From NCBI GenBank assembly GCA_023052935.1, contig CM041292.1, positions 176,348,111 through 176,412,110 on the forward strand: a stretch of DNA of 64,000 bases. The letters are read 5' to 3'. The notes beneath the pieces are model-generated. The model was not told the origin of the DNA. It was given only the letters and a program-made list of their open reading frames with translations, and searched no databases. Source of the stretch: Piezodorus guildinii. Lineage: Eukaryota > Arthropoda > Insecta > Hemiptera > Pentatomidae. The position numbers and the translations under genes were made by a program. Below are positions 1-10,225 of this stretch, one piece after another. Within the stretch, counting starts at the first letter, position 1; every line of letters begins with the position of its first letter.

Positions 1-369
1 TCAACTATAATAATAGTAAATTAATTACTTTGAAAACGTTCAACTAGAATAATAGTAAATTAATTACTCTTAGAAAGTTAATTGTAAATTTCTGACCTTG
101 ACGCTCTTTGAAGGAATATCCATCTTGGTCTGCTTCGACGTGGATCGATTGGTTCCAGTCGGTTCTTGAAGGGTTGGGGTTTTAGTTCCGGACCCTTCCA
201 AGGATTTTATTTACACTTTCCTATTTTTCAAATATAAGGAAAAGTATCAGGAAAGTTTTCAAAAGAAATAAACGTTTAAGGGTTGAGTCCAGTGATTTCT
301 TGATTCCTAAGGGCTTATCGTTCCAGCCCATCATGTTTTCTATAAGGATTCTCACTTTTTATCAATTTA
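1..369. other. No recognisable feature
   Basis: AT-rich DNA without a supportable reading frame. Positions 120-240 are somewhat GC-richer, but no motif was recognised. It may be an eroded transposon. Confidence 0.4.
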
Positions 370-691
370 AATAGAAACTAGTGGACTAAAGTGGGAGTGG
401 GGTTTGTTGTGGAAGGATTGATATCCCGTACGGGCCAAATCAGTAACAATTGTAATATTAAGGTATTTATGAATGAGTTTAATCGTGAAAAAGTAAGGAG
501 CATTAAGGATTTTACGATGGATTTTGGACTGTATGGATTATATACGGGAAGGATTTGATAGTTTAGTAAAGCACAACTCCGTAAGACCAGATAGGCCTTA
601 TGATGGTGACATAAATGAGCCTTTTGTAGTTAAGTGGAAAGTTAGAGCATTATAGTAAGCGAAAGCAACGGGCATTTTCTTGTCGTTTCAG
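370..691 (-). pseudogene. Jockey-type LINE relic, reverse transcriptase C-terminal part
   Basis: On the minus strand this aligns by eye with better preserved copies at 16385-17092 and 53418-53705. Shared segments include those encoding the APYFVTN-like block, the SLQSKILRKIL-like block and IRPIWTYG. It is broken by many stops and indels. It lacks the catalytic domain and the 3' tail, so it is a dead fragment. Its right end abuts the poly(T) tract of the next LINE relic at about 692. Confidence 0.7.
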
Positions 692-1292
692 TTTTTTTTT
701 TTTTATACAAGTGACTGTCAAGATTTGACACTAAATCATAAATGGTCAACGCATGTTTGCCATTGTTTAATAAAAAAATAGGTTACGGAACCAAAAATAA
801 CAAAAAAGAATCAATAAATTAAGTAAATGGAGCATAAAATAAAATAATGTAAATGAGAGAGGAAATTAAGTCAAAAGAGATAGAAAAAAATAATAATAAC
901 AATCTAAAAAAAAATCTGTGAAGTGTTTTTTTTATTTTTTATATTTTACACTGAGCCTTAATAAAAAACTGCTTAATCATCATAATTTTTTTGTATATAA
1001 CTGTTGTGAAAACATGGCTTCTGTTTCTAGGGGAAACATTGCTTCTCTTTGCTTCCCATATTTCCTGCAACGGAATAGAATGTGACGCGGGTCTTCAGGG
1101 ACTTTGCATGTTTTCTATTTTCATTAAATTGAGATATTTTTTTGTACAGCCATGGTTATCCCGTATTCTCACTAGTTGTGCAATTTCTTTTCTATCGAGT
1201 AGTTGGTTCTTTGAGAACCATGGTATCAGGCTAACCGTTTCAGTTTTGTGTCCGGGTTTCATGGATTTATAGTATAAGTTCATAAGTTTCAA
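692..1292 (-). pseudogene. RNase H-type non-LTR retrotransposon, 3' end (family E, copy 1)
   Basis: Minus-strand 3' end of a LINE. The poly(T) at 692-703 is its poly(A) tail, followed inward by a 3' UTR shared with 16048-16245. The coding remnant at 990-1292 encodes WFSKNQ, RKEIAQLVRIRDNHG and a residual Cys/His knuckle, as found downstream of RNase H in I/R1/LOA-type ORF2 proteins. Copy 2 at 17101-17640 also keeps part of the RNase H domain. The frame is damaged; what is seen is the C-terminal end only. The clade is uncertain. Confidence 0.65.
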
Positions 1293-1530
1293 GTCAGTTA
1301 TAGTATTTTCGAAAAATTTTTAAAATACGATTTGAATAAACTAAATGCCTATACATGTATAATCATTAATTGAGATTATTATACCACAAAAATATTTATA
1401 TTAGGATATTCAAAAAGTTATTGAATAAATAGAATATTTATTCATAGTTCATTATTAGTTAGTTATTCATTATTCATTATAGAATAGTTATGAAGAAATA
1501 GTTAGTTATTGTTAGTCTCATTCTATAACT

Positions 1531-1765
1531 ATCGATATAGCGAGTTTAATCAAAATCGTCCTAACCGTTTTCGAGAAAATCGAAAAAAGGTGCAAAATGC
1601 ATTGTATAAAGTGGCTCTTTCGGTAAGCTCTTTTTTATGAAAAAAATTTTGTAACGTCTCGGGCGTATATTTGTCTTTAAAATGAAATTTCAGTTGCATA
1701 GGACTTCCGGCTGCGAGTTACCACACACACACACACGCACACACAAACACAGACACACATTTATG
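1531..1765 (-). repeat. Repeat family X, partial copy, ending in CA microsatellite
   Basis: Matches the middle of family X (reference copy 22373-23272) in reverse: the tag cgatatagcgagtttaatca, the tag gcaaaatgcat and the CA-rich tract at 1722-1758. Both element ends are missing. Confidence 0.75.
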
Positions 1766-1862
1766 TTTCATTATATTAATGAGGTTGCTGTTATTAAATG
1801 AAAACACTGTAAAATAAGGGACTATTGCCATTTTTACTACAATTTACTTTTTTGTCCTTTTT

Positions 1863-2452
1863 ACTTTCACTTACTATATATAGTAAGGAAAGTATTGCGA
1901 TCGTGAAAATTTTCGAATTCCAGTTTTCAACGGAAATACACGTTTTAGGGTCCCCTGAGTCCAAATAACCAAGTCCCGCAAAAAGGTCTGTGTGTGTGTG
2001 TGTGTGTGTCTGTGTGTGTGTGTGTGGTAACTCCCGGGCGGAAACGGTAAGTCCTATGAAACTGAAATTTCATATTTAAGACAACTATACGCCCGAGACG
2101 TGACAAAACTTTTTTCATCAAAATGAGCTTACCAGAAGAGGCACTTTATACCATGCATTTTGCACCTTTTTTCGATTTTCTCAAATACGGTTCCGACGAT
2201 TTTGATTAAACTCGCTATATCGATGTAAAATTAAATGGGCTTTAATATCATGTAGGTTTTATTTGGATAAAAATGGTCTGACAGGGCTTAAATGCCGATA
2301 TTTTAAATTTTCTTCCTCTAAAGTACCTTTAATTTTTTAGATTCAATAATAATAACTAGATTATCTTGTTAGCGCTGATGAAAAACAGGTAAATATATAA
2401 ATTGAATAAATTCGATACCCAACTAAAGGAGAAAACAGAAAAAATATATTTT
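1863..2452 (+). repeat. Repeat family X, 5' two-thirds, tandem copy 1
   Basis: Begins with the terminal hairpin region (ctttcacttac, then tatatagtaagg), continues through the GT microsatellite at 1988-2026 and ends in the AT-rich middle. The next copy follows directly, head to tail. The distal third, with the other subterminal repeat, is absent. Confidence 0.8.
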
Positions 2453-2811
2453 TACTTTCACTTACTATATATAGTAAGGAAAGTATTGCGATCGTGAAAA
2501 TTTTCGAATTCCAGTTTTCAACGGAAATACATGTTTTAGGGTCCCCTGAGTCCAAATAACCAAGTCCCGCAAAAAGGTCTGTGTGTGTGTCTGTGTGTGT
2601 GTGTGTGGTAACTCCCGGGCGGAAACGGTAAGTCCTATGAAACTGAAATTTCATATTTAAGACAACTATACGCCCGAGACGTGACAAAACTTTTTTCATC
2701 AAAATGAGCTTACCAGAAGAGGCACTTTATACCATGCATTTTGCACCTTTTTTCGATTTTCTCAAATACGGTTCCGACGATTTTGATAAAACTCGCTATA
2801 TCGATGTAAAC
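2453..2811 (+). repeat. Repeat family X, tandem copy 2
   Basis: Almost identical to 1863-2220, differing mainly in the length of the GT tract (about 2579-2607) and a few substitutions. The close match suggests a recent tandem duplication or an exchange between the two copies. It stops abruptly after the cgatgtaaa tag. Confidence 0.8.
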
Positions 2812-2950
2812 TTCTTTTTACTATCTTATCTTTTTTAACTATTTTAATCTAAAGTTATTTAGGGCAATTTTAGGAATAAGTGATTATCTATAATGTGAAA
2901 AATATAATAATAGGCAGATAGGGTTTGAAATAGCGATCTATTTTACATCA

Positions 2951-3263
2951 GGAGCGGCGTGGTCTAATGGATAAAGCACTATTTGGTTCCTGGGTTCGAA
3001 TCCCAGCTGGAACAGAATATTATTTATCCCGTTAATTAAGCCGAGGGCCGACCCTATGGTACGGAGGCTCTCCTTGGGCAGATCCAGTCTCTTATAAAGT
3101 AGGTACCCAAATATGGAAAAAAACTAGGCAGCTAAGTGTGATCAAGGCCTAATCACATCCTTGCACACCACTGTTACACCTATAAACAGTGCGGATCTCT
3201 ATATAAACTGATCCAAGACCCTTCATGGCTTGTAGAGATCAAGTTTTTTTGTTTTGTTTTTTT
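2951..3263 (+). mobile_element. tRNA-derived SINE (family A), copy 1
   Basis: The tRNA-like head carries an A box (tggtctaatgg) and a perfect B box (ggttcgaatcc) for RNA polymerase III. The body is shared with 4275-4600, 24989-25290 and 40715-40970, and includes the ggcctaatcac segment and a T-rich end. This copy has a short deletion between A and B boxes compared with copy 2, so it cannot fold as a complete tRNA. It is a retroposon, not a tRNA gene. Confidence 0.85.
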
Positions 3264-3284
3264 AATATTTTACTTCTATGGGTA

Positions 3285-3325
3285 TAGAAGGCTGCTATGC
3301 TAATCACTACACCAAAGGTACATAG
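3285..3325 (-). repeat. tRNA-like SINE head fragment (family B)
   Basis: The reverse complement reads ggtgtagtgattagcata, an A-box-like tRNA head resembling 31139-31222 and 41011-41162. Only about 40 bp is recognisable. Confidence 0.4.
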
Positions 3326-3429
3326 ATACCTTAGTATTTTCAAAATATTTTTAAATATTGTAATAGTAATATCATATATTAATTATTGTATAGATATAAG
3401 TATGAGAACAATAAATCCTCAAAAGGTAT

Positions 3430-3770
3430 TTGCTTTTACTTACCTATATAAGAAACATATATTAAGAAAAAGTAATTATTACGATCTTGAATATTATTTA
3501 ATTTCAGTTTAATTGAAGTAAACGTTTTAAGTGTGCACTGAGTTCAAATTACCAAGTCCCGCAGAAAAACATGTGTGATTTGTGTAATAAAGTATAATTC
3601 AAAATGGTAAAATCGTACGAATCTGAAATTTCATATTCAAGACAACTTTATGGCTGGGGTGTTACAGAAAGTTTTTTTTACAGAAATAGGCTGACCGGAA
3701 GTGCTCTTAATACTGCAAAGGTATAGAATCGACTCGGTCTCAAAATCGATAGTACCATGTAATTCTACCA
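3430..3770 (+). repeat. Repeat family X, decayed copy
   Basis: A diverged version of the family X 5' half: cttacctatataag start, accaagtcccgcag tag, ctgaaatttcatattcaaga tag. The GT tract has decayed. This copy is older than those at 1863-2811. Confidence 0.65.
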
Positions 3771-4274
3771 TTAAAAATAACATAATAATGCACTTCTATG
3801 TCGATTTTATTTTCAAATAGATTTTTAAAATCGAGAATATGACAAAAAAAGCCTAAATAAATTATTAATTGTTCTCAAAATGGATTAAACCCGTACTTAA
3901 TATTTGTTAGAAATATACTCTATTCTTGTGAACACAAAAAAAAAATAAAAAATAAAAAAATACACCAGTACTTCAATGACAAAAATGCTAAGTACAGGGG
4001 AAAGTATAAAGTACTCAAGAGGAAATCGCAATGGATTCTGTACATCGTAGCGAGCATTATTTGAGTACAGTACTCCGTACTTTTTTTTTTCTCGTATGTC
4101 CCCATGATTGGTTGTAATATCTAATTTTTGTACTTAGCGATAAACGTTTTTTACTATAACGTTTTTGCACCAACCCTATGCCTGTACAAGCTTTCTGTAT
4201 TCTTTGCTGTAGTAAATATTTTTGTAAAAAATATTCCTTCTACATATTTAAAGTCTGGTAATCGGTAAATTTAA
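3771..4274. other. No recognisable feature
   Basis: AT-rich DNA with A/T homopolymers (3937-3960, 4081-4091). No supported coding or RNA feature. Confidence 0.4.
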
Positions 4275-4600
4275 GGGAGCGGCGTGGTCTAGTGAGTAGA
4301 GCACTAGTCTACTGTTTTCCAGGTCCTGGGTTCGAATCCCGGCTGTGGCAGAATATTATTTATTCTGTTAATTCAGATGGGAGGGCGACCCTAAAGTATG
4401 GAGACCCTTCTGGGGCAAACCCAGCTTCTATAAAGTGGGCACCCAAAAAATAGGGGAGAAAACCCTGGCGGCTGAGCGTGATCAAGGTCTTATCACTTCA
4501 TTGCATAGGCAGTTGGCCAAGAAACGGCGAATCTCTATGTGTACTAAGGCAAAGACCTTTCATGGGTTGTCGTAGTTTAGGGTATTTTTATTTTTTTATT
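4275..4600 (+). mobile_element. tRNA-derived SINE (family A), copy 2
   Basis: The best preserved tRNA-like head in the window: A box tggtctagtgagtaga, B box ggttcgaatcc, with normal spacing between. The family body follows and ends in a T-rich tract. No convincing target-site duplication was seen. Confidence 0.88.
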
Positions 4601-4612
4601 TTTTATTTTATA

Positions 4613-5545
4613 TGGTTGTGTCACATGAAATGTCCGTTTTCAAGGTAAAGGATCTTTATTAAAAATACGATATGAAATCAAGATAATTTTATTTGAAGTA
4701 TTTACCTTCTTTTTCTACACATTTTCCCCAACGTGACACCAACATTTTTATCTCCGAACTGGAAAAATCTGAGCTTTGAAGTGAAACAAAATCTGAAAAC
4801 GCACTTTTCACTTGATCATCGTTTTCAAAAAGTTTACCTTTGACGAAGTTGTCTAAATTTCTGAACAGGTGGTAATCTGTTGGAGACAATTCGGGAGAAT
4901 ATGGTGGGAGCGGAAGAACTTCGCAGCCCGGTTCTTTCAAGTTTTGCACGGTATGTTTTGAAACATGGGGTCTTGCTGCCGCTCAGTGATATCATGGGGT
5001 AACCATGTATCGAGCTTTTTTACTTTCCCAATACGCTTAAAATGTCTGGAAACGGTAGATGCACTTGCATTTAGTTGTGCTGAGAGTCCTTTAATTGTTT
5101 GGTAGGGGTTTACTTCTACTGTATGTTTGAGGACATCGTTGTCTATTACGGACGGAGGTCTTGTTTGAAGCAAGTTTTCCAAGTGGGTATCCCCAGCTGA
5201 AAACTTAGCGAACCAACGGCGAATGGTCCGTTCATTAACACTCCCTTCCCCAAAGGCCTTGCAAATATTTCTAGCGGCCTCAGCTGCAGAATGACCGAGT
5301 TTGAACTTTTACAAAAATATTACTCGAAAATCGCTTGTTTCCATGTTCATATTTGGAGGTATACAAAAAAGTGGGTAATTGACTGGGAAGCTAATGTTTA
5401 TACGTGTACAAAGGTAGAGGATTAGTAACTGTTTACTTTAAATATGTAAACATTCGGAAGAAAACAACAGAGAGCTGCAAAATCCTTTATGTATTTCATA
5501 AAACCCTGTACCTTGAAAACGGACATTTCATGTGAAACAACCCAT
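4613..5545 (-). mobile_element. Internally deleted mariner transposon, copy 1 (933 bp)
   Basis: Terminal inverted repeats of about 33 bp (gttgtgtcacatgaaatgtc side at left, its complement at right) are flanked by TA on both sides (4611-4612, 5546-5547), the mariner target duplication. The minus-strand coding remnant begins at about 5345 and shows SVNERTIRRWFAKFSAGDT, NPYQTIKG, IGKVKKLD and, after a break, PPYSPELSPTDYHLF and ISRWGKC-like blocks. The order matches the cecropia/Hsmar1-type mariner transposase. About 350 bp is missing between MFQN and VQNLKE, removing the first two catalytic aspartates and shifting frame. It can move only if supplied with transposase in trans. Confidence 0.9.
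4689..5345 (-). pseudogene. Mariner transposase remnant, catalytic centre deleted
   Basis: A plausible start lies near 5345 (MNMETSDFRVIFL, then one stop). The paired helix-turn-helix N-terminus is readable to about 4945. The frame then changes at the internal deletion, and the C-terminus (VKGKLFENDDQVKSAF, KCVEKEGKYF) is readable to 4689. Full mariner transposases are about 345 residues; only about 220 codons remain. The third catalytic aspartate survives (PTDYHLF) while the first (DEKW region) and second (HDNARPH region) are gone. Non-functional. Confidence 0.88.
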
Positions 5546-6229
5546 TATTTTTTTTACTGAATTTCAAAAAAAAAAAAAAAAAAATTAAATTGTGTAAAAT
5601 TTATTATGTAACGAAAAAATTCTAGTTAGTCAATATTGTTTTAAAAAATATTGCTACAACATCCCATCCTAAGATGAACTTTACGACATTTTTTTTAAAT
5701 ATAGAAGTCCAACATTTTTTTTTAATAAGAACATCTTAATCTATACTCCACGGACCCATCTGAACCCTGGGGTCCATATATAGTAAGGAATCACTATATA
5801 TTCATACTTGTCTTTGTTAGATCTAAATAACATCAGATATTTCAAAGTCTTATTAACTCTGAATTTTTATTAATACTGCATACATAAACATATTACAATA
5901 TGAAGTTAATGATAGTAGGAGCTAATGTCGAAAATACATTTTATAAATAAACCCAGCACGGAACTTTAAGGACATTTTCCAACAGAGCCGGGAAATTAAA
6001 TGTTGGTCGTCAGAAACAGGTACAGGAACTGGGAAACTGGGGTTCTAGAGGTAGTGTTCTGTACCTCGATGGCAACGGCAAAACTCTATTTTTTATTTTA
6101 TTTTTTTGTTTAGAGTTTATTAATGTAGAGTAATTCAGAAAAATTAACAATATTACTATAATAACTGTCTCTTTTACCGAAACTATTGATAAAATTACCA
6201 ATAGGAACATCATTTCTTTAAACGAGAAT
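5546..6229. other. No recognisable feature
   Basis: AT-rich DNA with a poly(A) run at 5567-5583. A short frame at 6010-6213 (-) has no recognisable domain and was not called. Confidence 0.35.
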
Positions 6230-6560
6230 CAAATATTCTGATATGAAGAAAAAAAAATTGTGCAAGCAGCACACGACTATCACTTATCTCCGTTGATAAA
6301 ATAAATTTAAGAATTTTCAGCTGCAATTAGAGATGAAATATTTAGGTATTGAAAGTAAAAGGGTTGAAATATTAATGTTTCGATAGAAATAGGTGTCTTA
6401 TTATATAATCTATTATATTATTATCTACAGAATCAGTTAGTTTTATCCACTTTTGATCACTCTCCGTTAACTATTACAATGTCGTGTATAAGATGACATT
6501 TTTTTCTAAGATCTTTAACTTTCCTATGGTATGTTGTACATCTATATTAGTGTACTTCTG
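6230..6560 (-). repeat. Repeat family X, distal third, reverse
   Basis: Starts with the distal end motif in reverse (gcagcacacgac, then the subterminal repeat ctatcactta). It continues through the segment with ataatctattatattat and cactctccgttaac, and stops near the CA microsatellite. Lower identity than the full copies. Confidence 0.65.
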
Positions 6561-6621
6561 TTTAAAAAAAAAATACTCCTTTACTTGGATACCGAATTCG
6601 TTTAACCTAGATGTATATTTG

Positions 6622-6623
<2 letters not shown>

Positions 6624-6669
<46 letters not shown>
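6624..6669. repeat. CA microsatellite
   Basis: About 23 uninterrupted CA units directly visible. The reading frames across it are artefacts of the repeat. Confidence 0.97.
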
Positions 6670-6671
<2 letters not shown>

Positions 6672-6879
6672 GTAGGACAAAATTTATTTCAAATAACGAA
6701 TAAAAGATAACGAATGATTTAACTTTTTATTGGAATGGCGAATAAATTGTTTTATGTATTATTTAAATAACGAAACATTTGAAATTATCTATTATCTTTC
6801 ATTCCCTATTCGAATAATTTAGATGGTAGGCTAAATAGCTTTACCTAAGTTTTTCCGTCTAAAAGGAGGTCTACCTCAA

Positions 6880-7095
6880 AATTGTCGAAATGGTGGAAAT
6901 CAATTGATCTGTTTTCGAGATACGTCCGGAAAAGACAATAGAAATTCGGTGAAAAATTGTAGCTTACTTTCGTGTGTAACTGCCCCCAAATAGTCGGAAA
7001 AACTGTCGAAATGATGGATATTTATTGGCCTGTTCACGAGATGCGACCGGAAAAGCGAATGGAAATTCGGAGAAAAAATACGATTACATTTTTAG
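6880..7095 (+). repeat. Diverged tandem duplication, unit about 120 bp
   Basis: Two adjacent blocks match: tgtcgaaatggtgga near 6883 and tgtcgaaatgatgga near 7003, each followed by cgagatacg/cgagatgcg, ccggaaaag and gaaattcgg. The order and spacing of the shared tags show one ancient tandem duplication. Nature unknown. Confidence 0.6.
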
Positions 7096-7253
7096 TAGGA
7101 AAAGTGTTTATCTTGAGGAAATCCATTAACCGTTGTCATTAAGGTTTTTCCAGTGCAATGAAAATTTATTTAGATCTAAATCATTCGAAAGTAACCAACA
7201 GATGATAAATAACAAATCGATTTTGATTCGTTATTCGTTAATTACAAAAAAAA

Positions 7254-7257
<4 letters not shown>

Positions 7258-7341
<84 letters not shown>
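7258..7341. repeat. TA microsatellite
   Basis: About 42 uninterrupted TA units. It explains the poly-Ile/Tyr frame across it. Confidence 0.97.
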
Positions 7342-7345
<4 letters not shown>

Positions 7346-7924
7346 ATAATGTCCTAAACTGATAAGGGCCCTTATTATTAATCTTATTATAGTCATGTAA
7401 ATAAGCCTATTGAGCTACAAGAAAAATCTGCAGCTCTTCGGTGAAAAATATTGGTATCCGAAAATTTGGAATTCCAGGAGCTGAAGCTATAGTTGGAACT
7501 AGAGAAATTTCCAAGCATAATGAACACGCAAGAAGAGGTGTTTTTGTACATCTCTGAGTTTAACGATAGAAAGATCAAATCTCATATTAAATTTAAATTA
7601 CGACTCTTGTTCCTAGATATAGCCCCATTAGATATTAGATCCATAAGATATAGCCCTAGATAGTAAACCGTTGTAATAGAACTCAGCGACAATTAATTGG
7701 AACAGAAGCGAGCCTGTTTACTGTTATCCTCAACTCTCCAATAGCAATAGCAGGAGTGGACTTTCGTAAACATAATAGTCTCCATCCAGCTCCAATCTAC
7801 ATCTAGCTTTGATGATAGTTCTAATTGAGTTCCAAATTGGGCTAGGTTTTACTTTCAATTCAGTGATATTTAAGAATGGCAAGTAAACGGCTCAACCACA
7901 GTTATTAAAAACAAGTATAAATAT
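7342..7924. other. No recognisable feature
   Basis: AT-rich DNA of moderate complexity. A minus frame at 7393-7578 has no identifiable domain. Confidence 0.35.
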
Positions 7925-8122
7925 TTAATCGTCAACAACAGAACCCTACATACGGACTTACAGCAACCAACGGTTGACCAAAATATACGTACACTCTATT
8001 CTCGTTTTGACATTAAACTTAACGGACACGACAATAGACTGATTAACGATATGTCAGTAGCTGAAATGCCGGTCAGGAGAAGGCTAAAACGAAGCTGGAT
8101 GAGGGACCTCCTCTCCTAAATT
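7925..8122 (+). pseudogene. Jockey-type LINE fragment, last 62 codons of ORF2
   Basis: An uninterrupted frame at 7931-8119 encodes VNNRTLHTDLQQPTVDQNIR, then HDNRLINDMS, AEMPVRRRLKRSWMRDLL and a stop. It matches the C-termini of the Jockey-1 copies at 24260-24483 (+) and near 29960 (-). The 3' UTR of those copies is absent, so the fragment is truncated on both sides. Confidence 0.8.
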
Positions 8123-8889
8123 AAAGCAATGACGGATGGAGTATTATCTTAATGTACAGAGGGGTGGCAAATAAGTCCTTTCGGTTTTTCAGGGTGAAAT
8201 AGAACTCAATGTTTTATAGACGTAAAATTGATAGTATTATGTATTGAGAATACTGAGGGCTCTGAATTCATTATTGAATGATTAATACATTAATCAAATA
8301 ATTATTATTAAGCCTTTGTCGGCAAAAGTTAAAATGCCTGTAAACAGAACATTAAAATTTCTATACAATAATTATTAGATGATGTTATTGTTAAAGAGAA
8401 AGAAAAAAAATGCATTGAACAATGAATAGATATACAGTAGTTAAATTTAGAATTTGCATTAAAGATATTATTAGAAATTTACTTACAATTTGAGATAAAA
8501 TTGCGTCTTACATAGATATGTTTGTAAACTATAAACTTTGAAAGATCACTGAAGCAAAGATGCTAAAGAATAGTTCAGGTAGGGAGGATTTTCCAAATTT
8601 ATGTTTTCAGGAGTCTGGGGTTTTCTCCTTTTATTTATTTATTATTAATTACTCTTATTATTCAAATGTATTGATTAAATTTGAGTAACATGAATTATGG
8701 TTTTGGACATCAGATGTTTTATTTTTCTGTGGTAAACATTTCTTTCATGATTCGTTTGAAGCTGTTTTTTTCATAATGTGTAAATTTGGGTGAATGCAAT
8801 TTGAATATATATATCCCTATGTATTTATTAAATGAAACATAACACCAGTAGAAAACTTAAGTTATCAACAATCGAGAATTAATAAAACA
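8123..8889. other. No recognisable feature
   Basis: AT-rich DNA. No supported gene, SINE head or terminal repeat. Confidence 0.35.
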
Positions 8890-8892
8890 ATA

Positions 8893-8961
<69 letters not shown>
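8890..8961. repeat. TA microsatellite
   Basis: About 35 TA units with one TG interruption near 8898. Confidence 0.95.
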
Positions 8962-8964
<3 letters not shown>

Positions 8965-8969
8965 CTATG

Positions 8970-9385
8970 ACAAAGAGATTGAAGCCAGGATAGGTAAGAC
9001 ATGGAAGAAGTTTTGAATCCTTAAATGTATTTTTAAAGGTAGCCATGAAATAAAATATGAAGCAATCGCCTTTGACAGTTCAATTATTCCTGTTCTAACC
9101 TATGGTAGCCAAGCATGGTCGTTGACTAAGAATCTCGAGAGAATGATACATGTCTGCCAGAAAAGAATGGAAAGGACTATGCTACATGTATCTCTAAAGG
9201 GGAAATAATTAATAATTAACTCAGCCCATTGAGGTAGCTAGCCAGGGTGGTCGACAGAGAATAAAGTGGACTCTCGTAGGCGATGTCATAAGGAAGTCCG
9301 GTGACGGCTGGGCAAGGAGAGCTGTAGAATGGATCCCGCTAGAGAAGGAGAGAGACAGAGGACGACAATGCAAGTACTGAGCCGA
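8970..9385 (+). pseudogene. Non-LTR reverse transcriptase C-terminal relic
   Basis: The plus strand encodes EIEARIGKTWKKF, a stop, then IIPVLTYGSQAWSLTKN and QKRMERTMLHVSLKGK. This matches the thumb and downstream region of endonuclease-type LINE reverse transcriptases (the LPVLTYG-x-x-W block). It then decays through frameshifts to KWTLVGDVIRKSGDGWARRA-like remnants. It is distinct from the Jockey and RTE-like families elsewhere in the window. The clade was not determined. Confidence 0.65.
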
Positions 9386-9658
9386 ACAACTAACAAAGAC
9401 AACGGCTTTTCATGGTTAAGATTAGCGAAAAAATTGGAAAAATAAGTGCCAGCAAGCTTGGATTAAGGTTCAGCAAGTCTCTGTTAAAGACTTTAATCTG
9501 CCGTAGTGGAGGGTCTATACGTGAATACATTGAATGTAAATAGTTATTATCTCTTTCTAATAATGGAAGATTATTTTTTTTGATCTGTATTTTCATATAA
9601 ATAGAGACTTATTATTATTATCTAAACTATTCACTGTTCAATAAGTAACGCTCCCCAT

Positions 9659-9672
9659 CTGTCATGTTCCAG
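9659..9672 (+). promoter_or_regulatory. Splice acceptor of receptor exon
   Basis: The sequence ctgtcatgttccag, with a C-rich stretch just upstream (ctccccat), fits a 3' splice site. The coding match to GPCR helix 3 starts immediately after it. Confidence 0.75.
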
Positions 9673-9873
9673 CGGTGTCAGTTAGCGTCGCCGTGTGGAC
9701 GCTGGTTGCCATCTCCTTGGAGCGCTACTTCGCGATCTGCCGCCCTCTCAAGTCCCGGAGGTGGCAGACCCAGTTCCACGCCTACAAGATGATCGGCCTC
9801 GTCTGGGCCTCCTCCTTGGTCTGGAACACTCCTATCCTCTACGTCACCAGGCTCAAGGCAATGCGGGAGAGGG
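9673..9873 (+). CDS. Sulfakinin/cholecystokinin-like receptor, internal exon (partial gene)
   Basis: One exon of a rhodopsin-family GPCR that binds sulfakinin/CCK peptides at the plasma membrane. It encodes the end of transmembrane helix 3 (VSVSVAVWTLVAIS), the DRY-type G-protein switch as ERY in SLERYFAICRPL, intracellular loop 2 (KSRRWQTQFHAYK), all of helix 4 (MIGLVWASSLVWNTPIL) and the start of extracellular loop 2. SRxWQT with HAYK is characteristic of CCK/sulfakinin receptors. The exon starts after a tttccag-like acceptor (AG at 9671-9672) and ends before GTAAGT (9874). It is 201 bp, begins with two bases of a split codon and ends with one. No other exon was found here, so introns likely extend through much of the window. 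It is markedly GC-richer than its surroundings. Subtype assignment is by family resemblance. Confidence 0.85.
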
Positions 9874-9879
9874 GTAAGT
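9874..9879 (+). promoter_or_regulatory. Splice donor of receptor exon
   Basis: GTAAGT directly follows GAGAGGG. GPCR similarity ends here and the downstream reading soon reaches a stop, as expected for intron sequence. Confidence 0.8.
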
Positions 9880-9929
9880 CTTTGCAATGCAGAAAATTTT
9901 AGATTTATATATAATACTTATGCCTATCA

Positions 9930-10225
9930 CACCTGTCTCGTCCGTCCATAATTATCCAACTACTGCATCCCAAACTCTTTAGTTCCACATTTAAGTTATT
10001 GGAGATAGTGTCATGATTGGAGGATTAAAATAAATCCTAACCTATCCCACCAACACACCTCTACCCGTGTCTAATCTTAGCAAACCGATGACTTCCTGCC
10101 CTTCCCCCTCTCTCCTCCCCCAGTATCATTTAACAACATCACACTTACTCCTGTAGAATAAATCCGATCTTAGGACTCCATCTTAACAAGCGCCTTTCTT
10201 GGAATCCTCACATTTTTTCATATTG
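9930..10225 (+). pseudogene. Jockey-type LINE relic in the putative receptor intron
   Basis: Matches the Jockey-2 family copy at 16385-17092 over the VLSVHND/TTASQTL region, the MTSCP block and the LDKRLTWNPH block (cgatgacttcctgccc, aagcgcctttcttggaatcc). Stops and indels are numerous. It lies just downstream of the receptor exon on the same strand. Confidence 0.65.

Noticed and set aside
2951..3025. Functional tRNA genes at the four family A SINE heads
   Set aside because: A and B boxes are present, but arms do not pair as a tRNA and all four share a downstream body, so they are SINEs.
6474..6680. Open frames across the CA tract with runs of Cys-Val or His-Thr
   Set aside because: They are produced by the microsatellite; both strands are open for the same reason.
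7133..7357. Frame ending in a long Ile-Tyr repeat
   Set aside because: Artefact of the TA microsatellite; the same applies at 25682-25903, 42638-42931, 47002-47504 and 54698-54883.
9678..9887. Other open frames across the receptor exon
   Set aside because: Shadows of the GC-rich exon; only the frame with GPCR motifs and matching splice sites is supported.
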